64,000 nucleotides of DNA from CAKOSP01 sp044432745 (GCA_044432745.1 JAWXUH010000005.1:1-64000); one strand, 5' to 3'; positions 16,251-25,820 are shown, counted from the stretch's first letter. Translations and numbers: made by a program. The notes: generated by a model not told the origin, from the letters alone.

Positions 16251-16981
16251 TAAAACATTAACATTGTTTCTAATACATTTGCAACTATAATAAACATTAT
16301 CATAAGTACTGCTGCTATACATGCTAAATTAACATATATATATTTAGCATCTTTTAATTTAAATTCATCACTTATAAATTTTGAAACTAACATAAATGGG
16401 AATATCCAAGATAACATTAATCCTGCTGTTCCTAATTCAACATACCCTTCAAATAATATTGGAACTAATATTAACATTGATAAAAATGCTGGAAAAAATG
16501 ATGCGCTCACTACTCCTAACATTTTTGAAAAACTTAATTCTTTTTTTAGTATTAAACCAGCTATATAATATACTACTGTTACTATTAGTATTATAGCTCC
16601 ATAAAATTTAACGTACTCAATAAACATTTCTACTAAATCATAATATTCTAATCTGTCCCATACCCATTTTGACATTGATCCATCTTTTAACATTACCTTT
16701 TCATCTGTATGTACTATATTGTAAATATTACCTACAAATGCTAAAACAGACATTATTAATATAATTAAAGTTGCCATAATTCCTGAATATTTAATATCAT
16801 CTAATTTTTTACTATTTTTTTCATTAAAACTACTAACTGGTTTCTTAACTACTAATAATAAAAATTTTGGCATAGATTTGATATTTTCTATTAGGTCAGT
16901 TGATTCTACTTTTTCTACTTCCTTTTCTTTAACTTTTATTTCTTCACCTTTTTCTGCTGGAATTTTTTTCTCTTTTTCCAT
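16250..16981 (-). CDS. Five-pass membrane protein, Yip1-like topology
   Basis: The 243-residue protein has a charged Lys/Glu N-terminus of about 35 residues and then a short helix with PKFLLLVVKKP. About five membrane segments follow (roughly 68-90, 120-145, 150-175, 180-205 and 215-240). The layout resembles Yip1-type integral membrane proteins found beside cell-envelope genes, but no diagnostic motif is visible. AAGGAAGTG precedes the ATG. Confidence 0.65.
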   Translation of the reverse strand: MEKEKKIPAEKGEEIKVKEKEVEKVESTDLIENIKSMPKFLLLVVKKPVSSFNEKNSKKLDDIKYSGIMATLIILIMSVLAFVGNIYNIVHTDEKVMLKDGSMSKWVWDRLEYYDLVEMFIEYVKFYGAIILIVTVVYYIAGLILKKELSFSKMLGVVSASFFPAFLSMLILVPILFEGYVELGTAGLMLSWIFPFMLVSKFISDEFKLKDAKYIYVNLACIAAVLMIMFIIVANVLETMLMF

Positions 16982-17086
16982 AATAACACTTCCTTTTCAT
17001 TGTTATTATAACATATTTTAAATTAAAAAAATATACTTTGTTTTTTTTATTTTTTAATGTATAATTCATCTATATAAGGAGATATT

Positions 17087-18112
17087 ATGGGTAAATATAG
17101 AACACCTCAAAAGAAAAAGAAAGGTTTAACAGCGAAAAATAAAAAACATAAAAATAAAAGTGATAAATCAAGAAAATACTACTCTAATGAAGATGTTAGT
17201 AATAATAACTATTCACGCAGTGATCTCTCTACTATAAAATATCAAACTTCAAGAAATAAATTATCAAAAGATTTAGATTTTACTAACAGTATATTTTTTA
17301 AAGGTGACTATAACCAAGCTAGAAATACACTAACATCAAATGTTAAAAAAAATTCTGATTTTGAAAGTAAATATTACCAAACTTTAGCAGATTTTGATTT
17401 TTATGAATATAACTTCTCAGATGCGGCTAAATTATATGAGGATATTATTACTTTATACAATGGTGATATTAAATCTTTTTTTAATCTTTCAAGTATTAAT
17501 AGAACGCTAAGTGAACTTGATTTCGCATTTGAAGTACTTGAGAAAGTTTTCATCAAATTCCTGCAACATTCTGAGATAACAAAACTTTATTTTACTCAAA
17601 TTTTTATAGATAAAAAAGAATACGAAAGAGCATTTGAAATTTTAAATACCATAAATTATAGAACTCTTGCAATAAAAGAACTTAATACATTTAAATTCTT
17701 TTTAGAATTTCTTTTAGATAAATTAAATACTACCTCTACTACATTATCTGACTTGGAATTAGTTAATGATTATAAATTTAAAATATTTCAAGGAAACGAA
17801 GGAATGTTTTACTCTCATTTAAAAAAACATATGAGTAAATATTCTAATTTAGACAATACTTTTTTAGAAGAAATAAATGCTAATTATTTAGTAGATACTT
17901 TTAATAAACAAAGAAATTCCATTTTACCAATCAAAATATTAGCAACAGATTTATATATTTGTAAATCTAGTACACCTATTGCAGTTTTTAATAATGAAAC
18001 TTCAAATTACTATGTTACATTAACTAATTGCGATAATAATAATCCGCTTACTATGTATCCTATTAATGTTTCTGATCAATTTGATAAAGAAAAAATTAGA
18101 ATTAAAAAATAA
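17087..18112 (+). CDS. Helical-repeat (TPR-like) protein with a basic N-terminus
   Basis: The 341-residue protein begins with about 45 very basic residues (PQKKKKGLTAKNKKHKNKS). From about 60 to 230 it is made of helical pairs of TPR type, for example FFKGDYNQARNTLTSN, DFYEYNFSDAAKLYEDII and FDFAFEVLEKVF-like units. The C-terminal 90 residues look beta-rich. No membrane segment is present. AAGGAG lies 7 bp before the ATG and TATAAT is at about 17060. The basic tail suggests RNA or ribosome contact, consistent with its place before rpsD, but that is inference. Confidence 0.65.
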   Translation: MGKYRTPQKKKKGLTAKNKKHKNKSDKSRKYYSNEDVSNNNYSRSDLSTIKYQTSRNKLSKDLDFTNSIFFKGDYNQARNTLTSNVKKNSDFESKYYQTLADFDFYEYNFSDAAKLYEDIITLYNGDIKSFFNLSSINRTLSELDFAFEVLEKVFIKFLQHSEITKLYFTQIFIDKKEYERAFEILNTINYRTLAIKELNTFKFFLEFLLDKLNTTSTTLSDLELVNDYKFKIFQGNEGMFYSHLKKHMSKYSNLDNTFLEEINANYLVDTFNKQRNSILPIKILATDLYICKSSTPIAVFNNETSNYYVTLTNCDNNNPLTMYPINVSDQFDKEKIRIKK

Positions 18113-18147
18113 TACTCACTCTAATTGTAGTATTTTTAAGGTATTTA

Positions 18148-18176
18148 TTGACAAATTGAGAATAAATATATATAAT
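18148..18176 (+). promoter_or_regulatory. rpsD promoter
   Basis: Consensus TTGACA (18148-18153), 17 bp, consensus TATAAT (18171-18176). Confidence 0.9.
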
Positions 18177-18182
18177 AATGAT

Positions 18183-18333
18183 GCAATTGATTGGCAGAGT
18201 TTAGAAATTACGTCATAATGTGTTTATTAATTAATAAAGTAACTTGGGCTGCCTAAGTGAAATAAGTTTAAACTCCCTATGATAGAAATCTAAACAATAC
18301 AAGCTTTGTAATATTATGAAAGGAGACAAACCT
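18183..18333 (+). promoter_or_regulatory. rpsD 5' leader (S4 autoregulatory leader candidate)
   Basis: About 150 nt separate the strong promoter from the rpsD start. The leader contains TTGGCAG, GGGCTGCC and complementary TTTAGA / TCTAAA segments able to form a multi-helix fold. In Firmicutes, S4 represses its own mRNA through such a leader. The position and length fit. The fold itself was not computed. Confidence 0.6.
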
Positions 18334-18936
18334 ATGTCAAGATACACAGGACCAGCTTATAAGAAATCTCGTAGACTTGGATTTTCTACACTTGAAAACG
18401 GTAAAGAACTTGCTAAAAAACCATATGCACCAGGTGCACATGGACAAGATCGTCGTAGAAAATTAAGTGATTATGGTGTTCAGTTACAAGAAAAACAAAA
18501 AGTTAGAATTATGTATGGTTTAACTGAAAAACAATTCAGAAGAACATTTGATAAAGCAGCTAAACAAAAAGGTATTACTGGTGAAAACTTATTAATCCTT
18601 TTAGAATCTAGATTAGATAATTTAGTATTCCGTTTAGGAATGGCTAGAACTAGAAGAAGTGCTAGACAAATTGTTAACCATGGTCATATTTTAGTAAATG
18701 GAAATAAAGTTGATATTCCTTCTTATTCATGTAAGGTTGGAGATGTAATTTCTGTTAAAGAAAAAGCACTTAACCACCCTGCAATTAAAGATGCTATTGA
18801 ATATAACTTAAATACACTTCCTTTTGTTGAATTTAATAAAGCTAAACTTACTGGTAAATTCGTAAGATTCCCAGAAAGAAGTGAATTAAATCAAGAAATT
18901 ACTGAACAATTAATAGTTGAATTCTATAATAGATAA
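18334..18936 (+). CDS. rpsD: 30S ribosomal protein S4
   Basis: S4 nucleates assembly of the 30S 5' domain and is a translational repressor. The 200-residue protein has the typical MSRYTGPAYKKSRRLGFS start, an S4 RNA-binding domain around LESRLDNLVFRLGMARTRRSARQIVNHGHILVNG, and the usual EFYNR end. The ATG at 18334 is used because AAAGGAGAC precedes it and the family starts there; the in-frame ATG at 18316 lies upstream of that site. The gene is transcribed alone, with its own promoter, leader and terminator. Confidence 0.98.
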   Translation: MSRYTGPAYKKSRRLGFSTLENGKELAKKPYAPGAHGQDRRRKLSDYGVQLQEKQKVRIMYGLTEKQFRRTFDKAAKQKGITGENLLILLESRLDNLVFRLGMARTRRSARQIVNHGHILVNGNKVDIPSYSCKVGDVISVKEKALNHPAIKDAIEYNLNTLPFVEFNKAKLTGKFVRFPERSELNQEITEQLIVEFYNR

Positions 18937-18981
18937 AAAAGCATAAAAAAAACCATTTAGGTTTTTTTTTTATGCTTTTTT
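18935..18981. terminator. Bidirectional terminator between rpsD and the serine-hydrolase-like gene
   Basis: AAAAAGCATAAAAAAAACC pairs with GGTTTTTTTTTTATGCTTTTT, a very long stem that serves both convergent genes. Confidence 0.9.
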
Positions 18982-20400
18982 TACTCTAACAGATACTTCA
19001 CTAGGTGTATTGACTTTTTCTATAAAGTTATACAACAAAGCTTGTTCCATTGCCATAGCTGCTAAATGATTTATCTCTTCTTGGAAATTTTTAGATATTA
19101 TCATTCCTTCATAACTTGATCCTATCTTATTTTTTTCCATATATGATTTTGGTATTTCTACAATTCTATTGTGATATCTATTACTTGCTATAAACACATA
19201 ACTTTTATTTAAAGGATCTATTACAAGTTCTATTCCTGTTTTTCCTGATAATTTAAATGTTTTTCCACTAGCTAAATATGATATTGAATTTCTATTATAT
19301 GGATCTTTTAAATGACATAATGTTCCTAATATTTTCTTTTCTATAGGTCTATTCCATTCATCAAAATTTAAAACAGGTTCAACATTATCTGATATGTCTA
19401 ATACAGACTCACTTTTTATTAAGTCACCATTTATTAACGCTAAAGATAATAATCTCATATCCTCTGCTGTTGAAAAATATCCATCATGTCCTGGTGCATT
19501 GTTTTGTTTTTCTTTAAAAGATCTTGCTATTATATCTACAGATGTTCCTGGAGATATACTTCTATCTTCATATATATCACCTTTTTGAGTAACAAAATTA
19601 TAAAAATTATTAGAAGCCACTTTTGATTCCAAATCTTTTGGTACATCTAAGTATGTATTATTCATTTTTGTAGGTTTTAAAATAATCTCTTCAACTAAAT
19701 CATTAAATTTTTCATTCGAAGATGCTTCTATAATATCTTTTAACACTACTGCTACTAAACTATTATATGGATCACTTTCTTTATAATTAGTTCTATCTAA
19801 TACTTTTCTCATTATTTTTTCTGCATTTTCAGCACTTACTTTTGTTAATATATGTTCATGAAAATATAAATGTTTTTGAAACTTCATTAATTGCCTTGTC
19901 GTAGTTTCTTCTAAATGTTTGTAGTGACTACAATACTTTCTTACAGGCTCATCTATATCTAACATTCCTTTTTCATTTAAATGGTATAACAATATTATAG
20001 TAAATATCATAGATACTTCTGATATATCAAATATAGTATCTTCTTCTATAGTACTTTCTTTTTCTATTTTTTTATCTTTTAATAATGCATACTCTGATGA
20101 GTTACCGCTAATATACACATTATTGAAATGTTGTGTTCCCATAGAAACTATCATACCTGGACTTATTTTTCTACCACTAATTAATCTATGTATCTCCTTT
20201 GGTATTTCTAAATTTTTAAATAATTCATCTCTAAACACCAATCTGTTTTTTTCATTAATAGCATTTAAATTAACTGTTGAAGTTCTGTAAAGCGCTGGAT
20301 TTACTAGTCCATTTAACTCTTTAAAACTTGATTGGTTATTATTTTTTATTAATTCTTGTACATATCTATTTACATCTATCATTGGATTTAATCTTTGCAT
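18970..20400 (-). CDS. Beta-lactamase-fold serine-hydrolase homologue lacking the catalytic SxxK
   Basis: The 476-residue protein follows the class C beta-lactamase/DD-peptidase family: IFDISEVSMIF aligns with the (L/F)FDIASxTKVF active-site block, then NEKGMLDIDEPVRKY, then LKPTKMNNTYLDVP, then GHDGYFSTAEDMRLLSLAL, and a C-terminal FKLSGKTGIELVIDP. The nucleophile Ser is Glu and the Lys is Met, and no other SxxK lies nearby, so catalysis by the usual mechanism is unlikely. No signal peptide is seen, so it is probably cytoplasmic. GGGGGAG precedes the ATG. It is monocistronic, upstream of a bidirectional terminator. Confidence 0.85.
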   Translation of the reverse strand: MQRLNPMIDVNRYVQELIKNNNQSSFKELNGLVNPALYRTSTVNLNAINEKNRLVFRDELFKNLEIPKEIHRLISGRKISPGMIVSMGTQHFNNVYISGNSSEYALLKDKKIEKESTIEEDTIFDISEVSMIFTIILLYHLNEKGMLDIDEPVRKYCSHYKHLEETTTRQLMKFQKHLYFHEHILTKVSAENAEKIMRKVLDRTNYKESDPYNSLVAVVLKDIIEASSNEKFNDLVEEIILKPTKMNNTYLDVPKDLESKVASNNFYNFVTQKGDIYEDRSISPGTSVDIIARSFKEKQNNAPGHDGYFSTAEDMRLLSLALINGDLIKSESVLDISDNVEPVLNFDEWNRPIEKKILGTLCHLKDPYNRNSISYLASGKTFKLSGKTGIELVIDPLNKSYVFIASNRYHNRIVEIPKSYMEKNKIGSSYEGMIISKNFQEEINHLAAMAMEQALLYNFIEKVNTPSEVSVRVKKA

Positions 20401-20449
20401 ATTTCTCCCCCTATGTTTTTTACTAAATCTTTATATCTTTTTTTTAATT

Positions 20450-21727
20450 TTATTCATCTTCTTTAGGTTTCATTATAAATATTGTTCTATTTTCAAAACT
20501 TAAGAGACTCATTATAGTTTTAAATTTTCTTAATGTAAATTTTTCATATTTTTCTTTTGCGTCTTCTACTACGTATCCATAATTAATATAATCATCTTGT
20601 ATTATAGAATTTACTTTCTCTATACTATCATAATTTAATATAAAGGTCGCTATTAAACTTTTTATTTTTCTATTAAACGTTGCTTCATCATATTCCATAT
20701 TTTGTATCTTTTCTTCTAATTTTTTTATTACATCATCAGGAAATCTTGTTTCAGATGCTATTACTATTATTACATGATCATCATATATATCGCATGAAGC
20801 AGCTACATTACTTGCTATATTATTTTCTACTAAATATTCTTTTATATCACTAGTTGGACCAAAATTCATATTTAAAGCTAAATTAATAGCAAATCTTATG
20901 TCAAAATCTGTATATTTACCAAATATTTCTTTTGGCATTTTAATACCTATTTTTACTCTTGGTTGCATTACGTTACCATTTATAGAGGTATATTCTTTAC
21001 ATACTACATCTTTTTCCTTTGGAGCTATTATTTTAGGATTAACATTCTTCTTGAATTTTTTTGAATTTTGATTTTTATTTACTATCATTTTTATTTCATG
21101 TGGATTTACATTTCCCGTTATAAATAATGCCATATTTTCTGGATGATAAAAAGTATTAAATACTAATTCTATATCTTCTTTTGTAGTTTTATTTATTTCC
21201 TCTAAAGAACCTGTTACTAAATCTTTATATTTAGAATTTTCAAATAAATTCTTAAATATCCCAAAATAATTTACTGTATCAGCACAATCTTCTCCCATTT
21301 TTTCTTCTTCACATATTATTCCTTTTTCTTTTTCTATTAATTCATCTGTGAAGTATGGTGTTTGAACAAAATCTAACAAATGTATTAAATTTTCTTCTAC
21401 TCTATCCATTGTTACTACATAATAACTAGTATAATCAAACGTTGTAAAAGCATTTACTTCAGATCCCATTTTATAAAAGAAATCATGTGCTGTTTTATCT
21501 GGACCTTCATTGAATTTAACATGTTCTAAATAATGAGCTATACCATCTGGCACCTTATATTTTTTCTTACCTATTTCAAAATCTGTATGAATAGATCCAT
21601 ATTTTACAGCTAATGATAAGAAAGAAGATTCTACTTTTTCATTTACCCATACATATATATTTAAACCATTATCACATACGTCGTGATAAATTATTTCATC
21701 TATTCCTTTTATTTCTATTTCTTTCAT
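20450..21727 (-). CDS. yfmH: M16 metallopeptidase, YfmH-type (EF-P modification-associated)
   Basis: The 425-residue protein carries the inverted zinc motif HYLEH near residue 66, with the downstream glutamate in IICEEEKMGED, so it is the catalytic half of the pair. In Bacillus the YfmF/YfmH-type pair is linked to 5-aminopentanol modification of EF-P, and such pairs resemble mitochondrial processing peptidase alpha/beta subunits. Its ATG overlaps the stop of the partner by 4 bp (ATGA), indicating coupled translation. Substrate is by family inference only. Confidence 0.88.
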   Translation of the reverse strand: MKEIEIKGIDEIIYHDVCDNGLNIYVWVNEKVESSFLSLAVKYGSIHTDFEIGKKKYKVPDGIAHYLEHVKFNEGPDKTAHDFFYKMGSEVNAFTTFDYTSYYVVTMDRVEENLIHLLDFVQTPYFTDELIEKEKGIICEEEKMGEDCADTVNYFGIFKNLFENSKYKDLVTGSLEEINKTTKEDIELVFNTFYHPENMALFITGNVNPHEIKMIVNKNQNSKKFKKNVNPKIIAPKEKDVVCKEYTSINGNVMQPRVKIGIKMPKEIFGKYTDFDIRFAINLALNMNFGPTSDIKEYLVENNIASNVAASCDIYDDHVIIVIASETRFPDDVIKKLEEKIQNMEYDEATFNRKIKSLIATFILNYDSIEKVNSIIQDDYINYGYVVEDAKEKYEKFTLRKFKTIMSLLSFENRTIFIMKPKEDE

Positions 21728-22992
21728 TTATTTCCTCCACTTTTTAGAGAATATATCGTATTTATTTTTATTTTCTTAGATAGATTTTTTATATCATCCA
21801 TTGTAACATTTTTTACATCTTCAATTCTCTTATCTATCGTTGGAAGAGCATCATATATTCCAAAAATATAATTACTTAGCAGCGCCACATTATTGTCTTT
21901 TGACATCTTTAATGAAGATAATAAATTTATTTTTGCATCTTCGAATTCTTCAATATCTATTTTTCCTTTTTCCATTTCTTTTAAACAATCTTTTATTAAT
22001 GTAATTGCTTTATTTTTATTTTTTTCATCAAGTGAAACTTGAATTATTAATAAATTGTCATATTTTAAATATAAACTATATACTCCGTAACACAATGAAT
22101 TTTCTTCTCTTAACTTACAATATAGTTTAGAACTTAAACCCCCACTTCCAAATATATAATTATATACTTGAATCGTTGAATTTTTTTCTACTTTTGTTAA
22201 CTTGTCTAAATTACATATTACATTTAAATTTGTTTGTATAAATGGTCCATTTTCTACTTCTTTTTTAACTTTACTTACTACTTTATTTTCTATATTTAAT
22301 TCTAATTTACCTGTTTTAATTGAACTCAAATTAAATTTCTTTGTTATTATTTTATGTATTTCATCAAAATCAACATTTCCTATTATAAATACATCACAAT
22401 AACTATTGTTAATCATATTTTTATATTCTGTATATAATTCTTCTGGTGTTGTTTCTTCTAATTTTTTTAAACTACCTAATACTGATATACTCGTTAAACT
22501 ATCTTTATCCATGCAGTTTAAAGCATTATTTATTGATAATTTTACAGGATTTTCATTAATACTATTTACATCTCTTATAGCTCTTGTTTTTATAACTTCA
22601 AATATCTTATTATCAAAACATTTGTTTTTGACCTTTGGTCTTAATACCATATCAAACGGTAATGATAGTACTTCTTCTAAATATTTTTTATCTTTTATAT
22701 ATTCAGGATTTATAAAATCATATACAAAAATATTATCAACAATACCACCTAGTTTACTTGTTGTTCCATAAAATTTTGCTTTATATAATTCTTCTAATCT
22801 TATTACAACATCTTTTCTATTTTTATAATCTTCCGAACAATCAGTTAATATGTCCGTTAACATACTCTTGTAATGTATATTATCTTTATTTACCTTATCC
22901 CTAAAATGTATTTCTAAATGTACTGATTTTACTTTATCTGATTTTAATATATGTAGTTTATATGAATTTAAATTGTACTCTCTTGTTTCCAT
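21724..22992 (-). CDS. yfmF: M16 peptidase-like, YfmF-type (non-catalytic partner)
   Basis: This is an M16-fold protein of 422 residues with no HxxEH: the equivalent region reads YKSMLTDILTDCSEDYKNR. The C-terminal M16 half, with FGSGGLSSKLYCKLREENSLCYGVYS, is well kept. It is expected to pair with the catalytic YfmH encoded just downstream. The ATG at 22992 is preferred to the GTG at 23001 because AGAGGTG lies at the correct distance from it. Confidence 0.87.
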   Translation of the reverse strand: METREYNLNSYKLHILKSDKVKSVHLEIHFRDKVNKDNIHYKSMLTDILTDCSEDYKNRKDVVIRLEELYKAKFYGTTSKLGGIVDNIFVYDFINPEYIKDKKYLEEVLSLPFDMVLRPKVKNKCFDNKIFEVIKTRAIRDVNSINENPVKLSINNALNCMDKDSLTSISVLGSLKKLEETTPEELYTEYKNMINNSYCDVFIIGNVDFDEIHKIITKKFNLSSIKTGKLELNIENKVVSKVKKEVENGPFIQTNLNVICNLDKLTKVEKNSTIQVYNYIFGSGGLSSKLYCKLREENSLCYGVYSLYLKYDNLLIIQVSLDEKNKNKAITLIKDCLKEMEKGKIDIEEFEDAKINLLSSLKMSKDNNVALLSNYIFGIYDALPTIDKRIEDVKNVTMDDIKNLSKKIKINTIYSLKSGGNK

Positions 22993-23025
22993 TTGGTTCA
23001 CCTCTTCTTTATTATTTACAAAAAA

Positions 23026-24105
23026 CTATCTATTATTTATTTTTTTACTCTCTTTTACAAAATAACTATCTGTCATACCTGCTATATAGTCTATAGCTAT
23101 TCTTTCTTTAGAATTTTTTCTATACTCCTCTGACATATTATTTAAATATGAAGAAATTATATCAGATTCTATATTGTTTGTAATTTGATCTTCAATGTAT
23201 TTATTAAATAAATTTCTAAAATCATCTTCTAGAGACTCTTTATTTAATGAACTATATGATAATTCATAAATATTTTTATAGTTAAATTTTTTTAAAGCTA
23301 TCAGGGCATCAAATACTTCATCACTTAATTTGATATAGTTTTTTTCCCTACTATTATTTATGATATCATTTATAATTGTGTTAATGATTTCTCTATTTGT
23401 ATCACCTAATATAGCTGTTATTGATACCGGAATATCTTCTTTTTTTATTACTTCTAATCTTATAGCATCTTCTATATCTTTTCCTATATACGATATAATA
23501 TCACTTATTCTTACAATACATCCTTCTAACGTACATGGTATTAATTTAACATCCTCATTATAAGATTTATTATATTCTTCTAATAATACTTCCATACTTT
23601 TTTCTACTGGTCTATATTCTTTTGAATATATTTCACCATTGTGACATAAAACAGCATCTAGTACTTGATATGTTAAATTTAAACCTTTTCCGTAATTTTC
23701 TATATCTCTTACGATTCTTATACTATGTACATTGTGTTTAAAATAACCACATCCATTTTCTAAAGATATTTTATTTAATATATTTTCACCTTCATGCCCA
23801 AATGGAGTATGACCTAAATCATGAGCAAGAGCTCCTGCTTCTATTAAATCTTCATTTAAACCTAGTTCTCTTCCTATTGTTCTTGCTATTTTACTTACAT
23901 ACTGCACGTGCACTGCTCTTTTTATAACGTGTGCATGTTCTTCAAAAGTAAATACTTGCGTCTTATCAGAATATCTAAGATAAGATGGTGCATATAGTAT
24001 TCTGTCTATATCTCTGAAAAAAGGATTCCTAAAATCTTCTTGTTCTTTTACATATCTCTTAGCATCACTATACTTACATGCAATTTTACTATGTTGACTT
24101 TCCAT
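23026..24105 (-). CDS. HD-domain deoxyguanosinetriphosphate triphosphohydrolase-like protein
   Basis: The 359-residue protein has the family N-terminus (NPFFRDIDRILYAPSYLRYSDKTQVF). The HD metal site is RAVHVQYVSKIARTIGRELG, then AHDLGHTPFGHEGE, with a later Asp in RISDIISYIGKDIEDA. Such enzymes hydrolyse dNTPs to deoxynucleoside and triphosphate, affecting dNTP pools and phage resistance. ATG follows GGAGAG. It lies between the YfmFH pair and miaB, with no operon partner apparent. Confidence 0.92.
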   Translation of the reverse strand: MESQHSKIACKYSDAKRYVKEQEDFRNPFFRDIDRILYAPSYLRYSDKTQVFTFEEHAHVIKRAVHVQYVSKIARTIGRELGLNEDLIEAGALAHDLGHTPFGHEGENILNKISLENGCGYFKHNVHSIRIVRDIENYGKGLNLTYQVLDAVLCHNGEIYSKEYRPVEKSMEVLLEEYNKSYNEDVKLIPCTLEGCIVRISDIISYIGKDIEDAIRLEVIKKEDIPVSITAILGDTNREIINTIINDIINNSREKNYIKLSDEVFDALIALKKFNYKNIYELSYSSLNKESLEDDFRNLFNKYIEDQITNNIESDIISSYLNNMSEEYRKNSKERIAIDYIAGMTDSYFVKESKKINNR

Positions 24106-24154
24106 AAATTATCTCTCCTAAAAATATTATACTACATAATATTTTAAATACATA

Positions 24155-24183
24155 TAAAAAGAGTATAAAAATACTCTTTATTT
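24155..24183 (-). terminator. Terminator of miaB
   Basis: AAAGAGTAT-AAAA-ATACTCTTT with U run on the minus strand. Confidence 0.8.
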
Positions 24184-24189
24184 AACTAC

Positions 24190-25620
24190 TTATTCTATTA
24201 TTTGACCATCTAAATTGAAACTTTTTGCACCTGTTATCTTAACATTAATTATTTGACCTATTTTGTCTGTAGCTCCTGCAACATTTACTAGTTTCATTTC
24301 TTCTGAATATCCATAAACTTTATTCTCATGTTTTAGACTTGTTCCTAGTACTAAAACTTTACATTCCTGTTCAAGATATTTTTTATTGTTCATTAATGAA
24401 TATGAATTGATTAAATCATTCAATTCGTATAATCTTTCCTCTTTTTCTTTAATAGGTGTTAAGTCCTCCATTTTTGCTGCTGGAGTACCTGCCCTCTTAG
24501 AATATATAAAAGTAAAAGCTCCGTCAAATTTACATTTATTAACTAGATCAATAGTATCTTCGAAATCTTCTTTTGTTTCTCCAGGAAAGCCTACTATTAT
24601 ATCTGTAGTTATAGAAACATTTTTCACATTTTCTTTAATCTTATTAAATAACTCAATGTAACTTTCTTTTGTATATCCCCTATTCATACTTTTTAATACC
24701 TTGTTACTTCCAGATTGAACTGGCAAATGAACGTATGACATTATATTATCATATTTCTTTATTACATCTATAGTTTCATCTGTAAAATTCCATGGATTAC
24801 TTGTTACATACCTTATTCTTTCTATTCCAGTTTTTGCAACATCTTCTAGTAAGTCAGAAAATTTATAATCATAATCAAAATCTCTTCCATATGAATTAAC
24901 GTTTTGTCCTAATAAGGTAACTTCTTTGTAACCTTTTTCTTTTAATTCAACTATTTCTTTAACTATGTCTTCTTTCTTTCTACTTCTTTCTCTTCCCCTT
25001 GCATAAGGTACTATACAATATGTACAGAAATTATTACATCCAAATGTTATATTTACCCATGCTGTATATTCAGAGTCTCTTTTATATGCAATATCGTTTA
25101 TGATTTCCTCACTGTTTGATAAAACTTCTATATCTTGAATAGATTTTTCATCATTTTTTATATTTTTATATTTGCTCACAATATATTTTGGTAAATCTTC
25201 AATGTTATGAGTACCTATAACAATATCAACATATTTGTGTTTCTCTGAAACAAATACAACTTCGTCTGTAACTTGCATTAAACATCCACAAAGTACTATT
25301 ATTAAATTAGATTTTTTTGTTTCTTTTAAATGTTTTGCTCTTGATAAAAAGCCAAATAATTTATCTTTTGCATTTTCTCTTATTGCACATGTATTTAATA
25401 TAACTACATCAGCTTCTTCTAATGTATCAGTTTCTTCAAAACCTAATACTTCTAAAAAAAACTTCATTGATTCTGAATCATGTACGTTCATTTGGCAACC
25501 ATATGTTCTAATAAAATATTTTTTATTTTTTACAATTGCACTATATTCATTATCAGAATTTTTATATTTAGTGATAACCTTACTTCTATCACTTGCTTCT
25601 TTAAAATCTGGTATTTTCAT
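24190..25620 (-). CDS. miaB: tRNA-2-methylthio-N6-dimethylallyladenosine synthase
   Basis: MiaB is a radical-SAM methylthiotransferase acting on A37 of tRNAs that read U-starting codons. The 476-residue protein has the N-terminal UPF0004 cluster ligands (YGCQMN, LNTCAIRENA, VLCGCLMQ), the radical-SAM CNNFCTYC near residue 195 with PYARGRERSR after it, and a C-terminal TRAM domain. GGAAGTG precedes the ATG. It is preceded by a structured leader candidate (25660-25768) and may be regulated there. Confidence 0.96.
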   Translation of the reverse strand: MKIPDFKEASDRSKVITKYKNSDNEYSAIVKNKKYFIRTYGCQMNVHDSESMKFFLEVLGFEETDTLEEADVVILNTCAIRENAKDKLFGFLSRAKHLKETKKSNLIIVLCGCLMQVTDEVVFVSEKHKYVDIVIGTHNIEDLPKYIVSKYKNIKNDEKSIQDIEVLSNSEEIINDIAYKRDSEYTAWVNITFGCNNFCTYCIVPYARGRERSRKKEDIVKEIVELKEKGYKEVTLLGQNVNSYGRDFDYDYKFSDLLEDVAKTGIERIRYVTSNPWNFTDETIDVIKKYDNIMSYVHLPVQSGSNKVLKSMNRGYTKESYIELFNKIKENVKNVSITTDIIVGFPGETKEDFEDTIDLVNKCKFDGAFTFIYSKRAGTPAAKMEDLTPIKEKEERLYELNDLINSYSLMNNKKYLEQECKVLVLGTSLKHENKVYGYSEEMKLVNVAGATDKIGQIINVKITGAKSFNLDGQIIE

Positions 25621-25659
25621 TTAATCACTTCCAACCAAATTATTTTATCATATCTATTA

Positions 25660-25768
25660 AAAATATGAAAGCGAAAAATTAACTAAGTTTGGATTTTGAA
25701 TGTTTTGGGTAAGATATTAAAATGATTATAATTTGTAGGATAAAAAAGTTAATCCCTCGCTTTCAAGA
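25660..25768 (-). promoter_or_regulatory. Structured leader RNA candidate upstream of miaB (18-bp stem)
   Basis: On the minus strand GAAAGCGAGGGATTAACT (25764-25747) pairs with AGTTAATTTTTCGCTTTC (25684-25667). Fifteen positions are Watson-Crick and the three GGG/TTT positions are G-U wobbles, possible only in the minus-strand RNA. A TATAAA -10 (25775-25780) would start the transcript just before the stem. The -35 is weak. A 62-nt AU-rich loop is enclosed and 46 nt separate the stem from the miaB ATG. I do not recognise the RNA class. Confidence 0.5.
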
Positions 25769-25820
25769 ATGTATTTTATACTATTTATTTTCTTTTGCAA
25801 CACTATCGACAAACTTAGAC

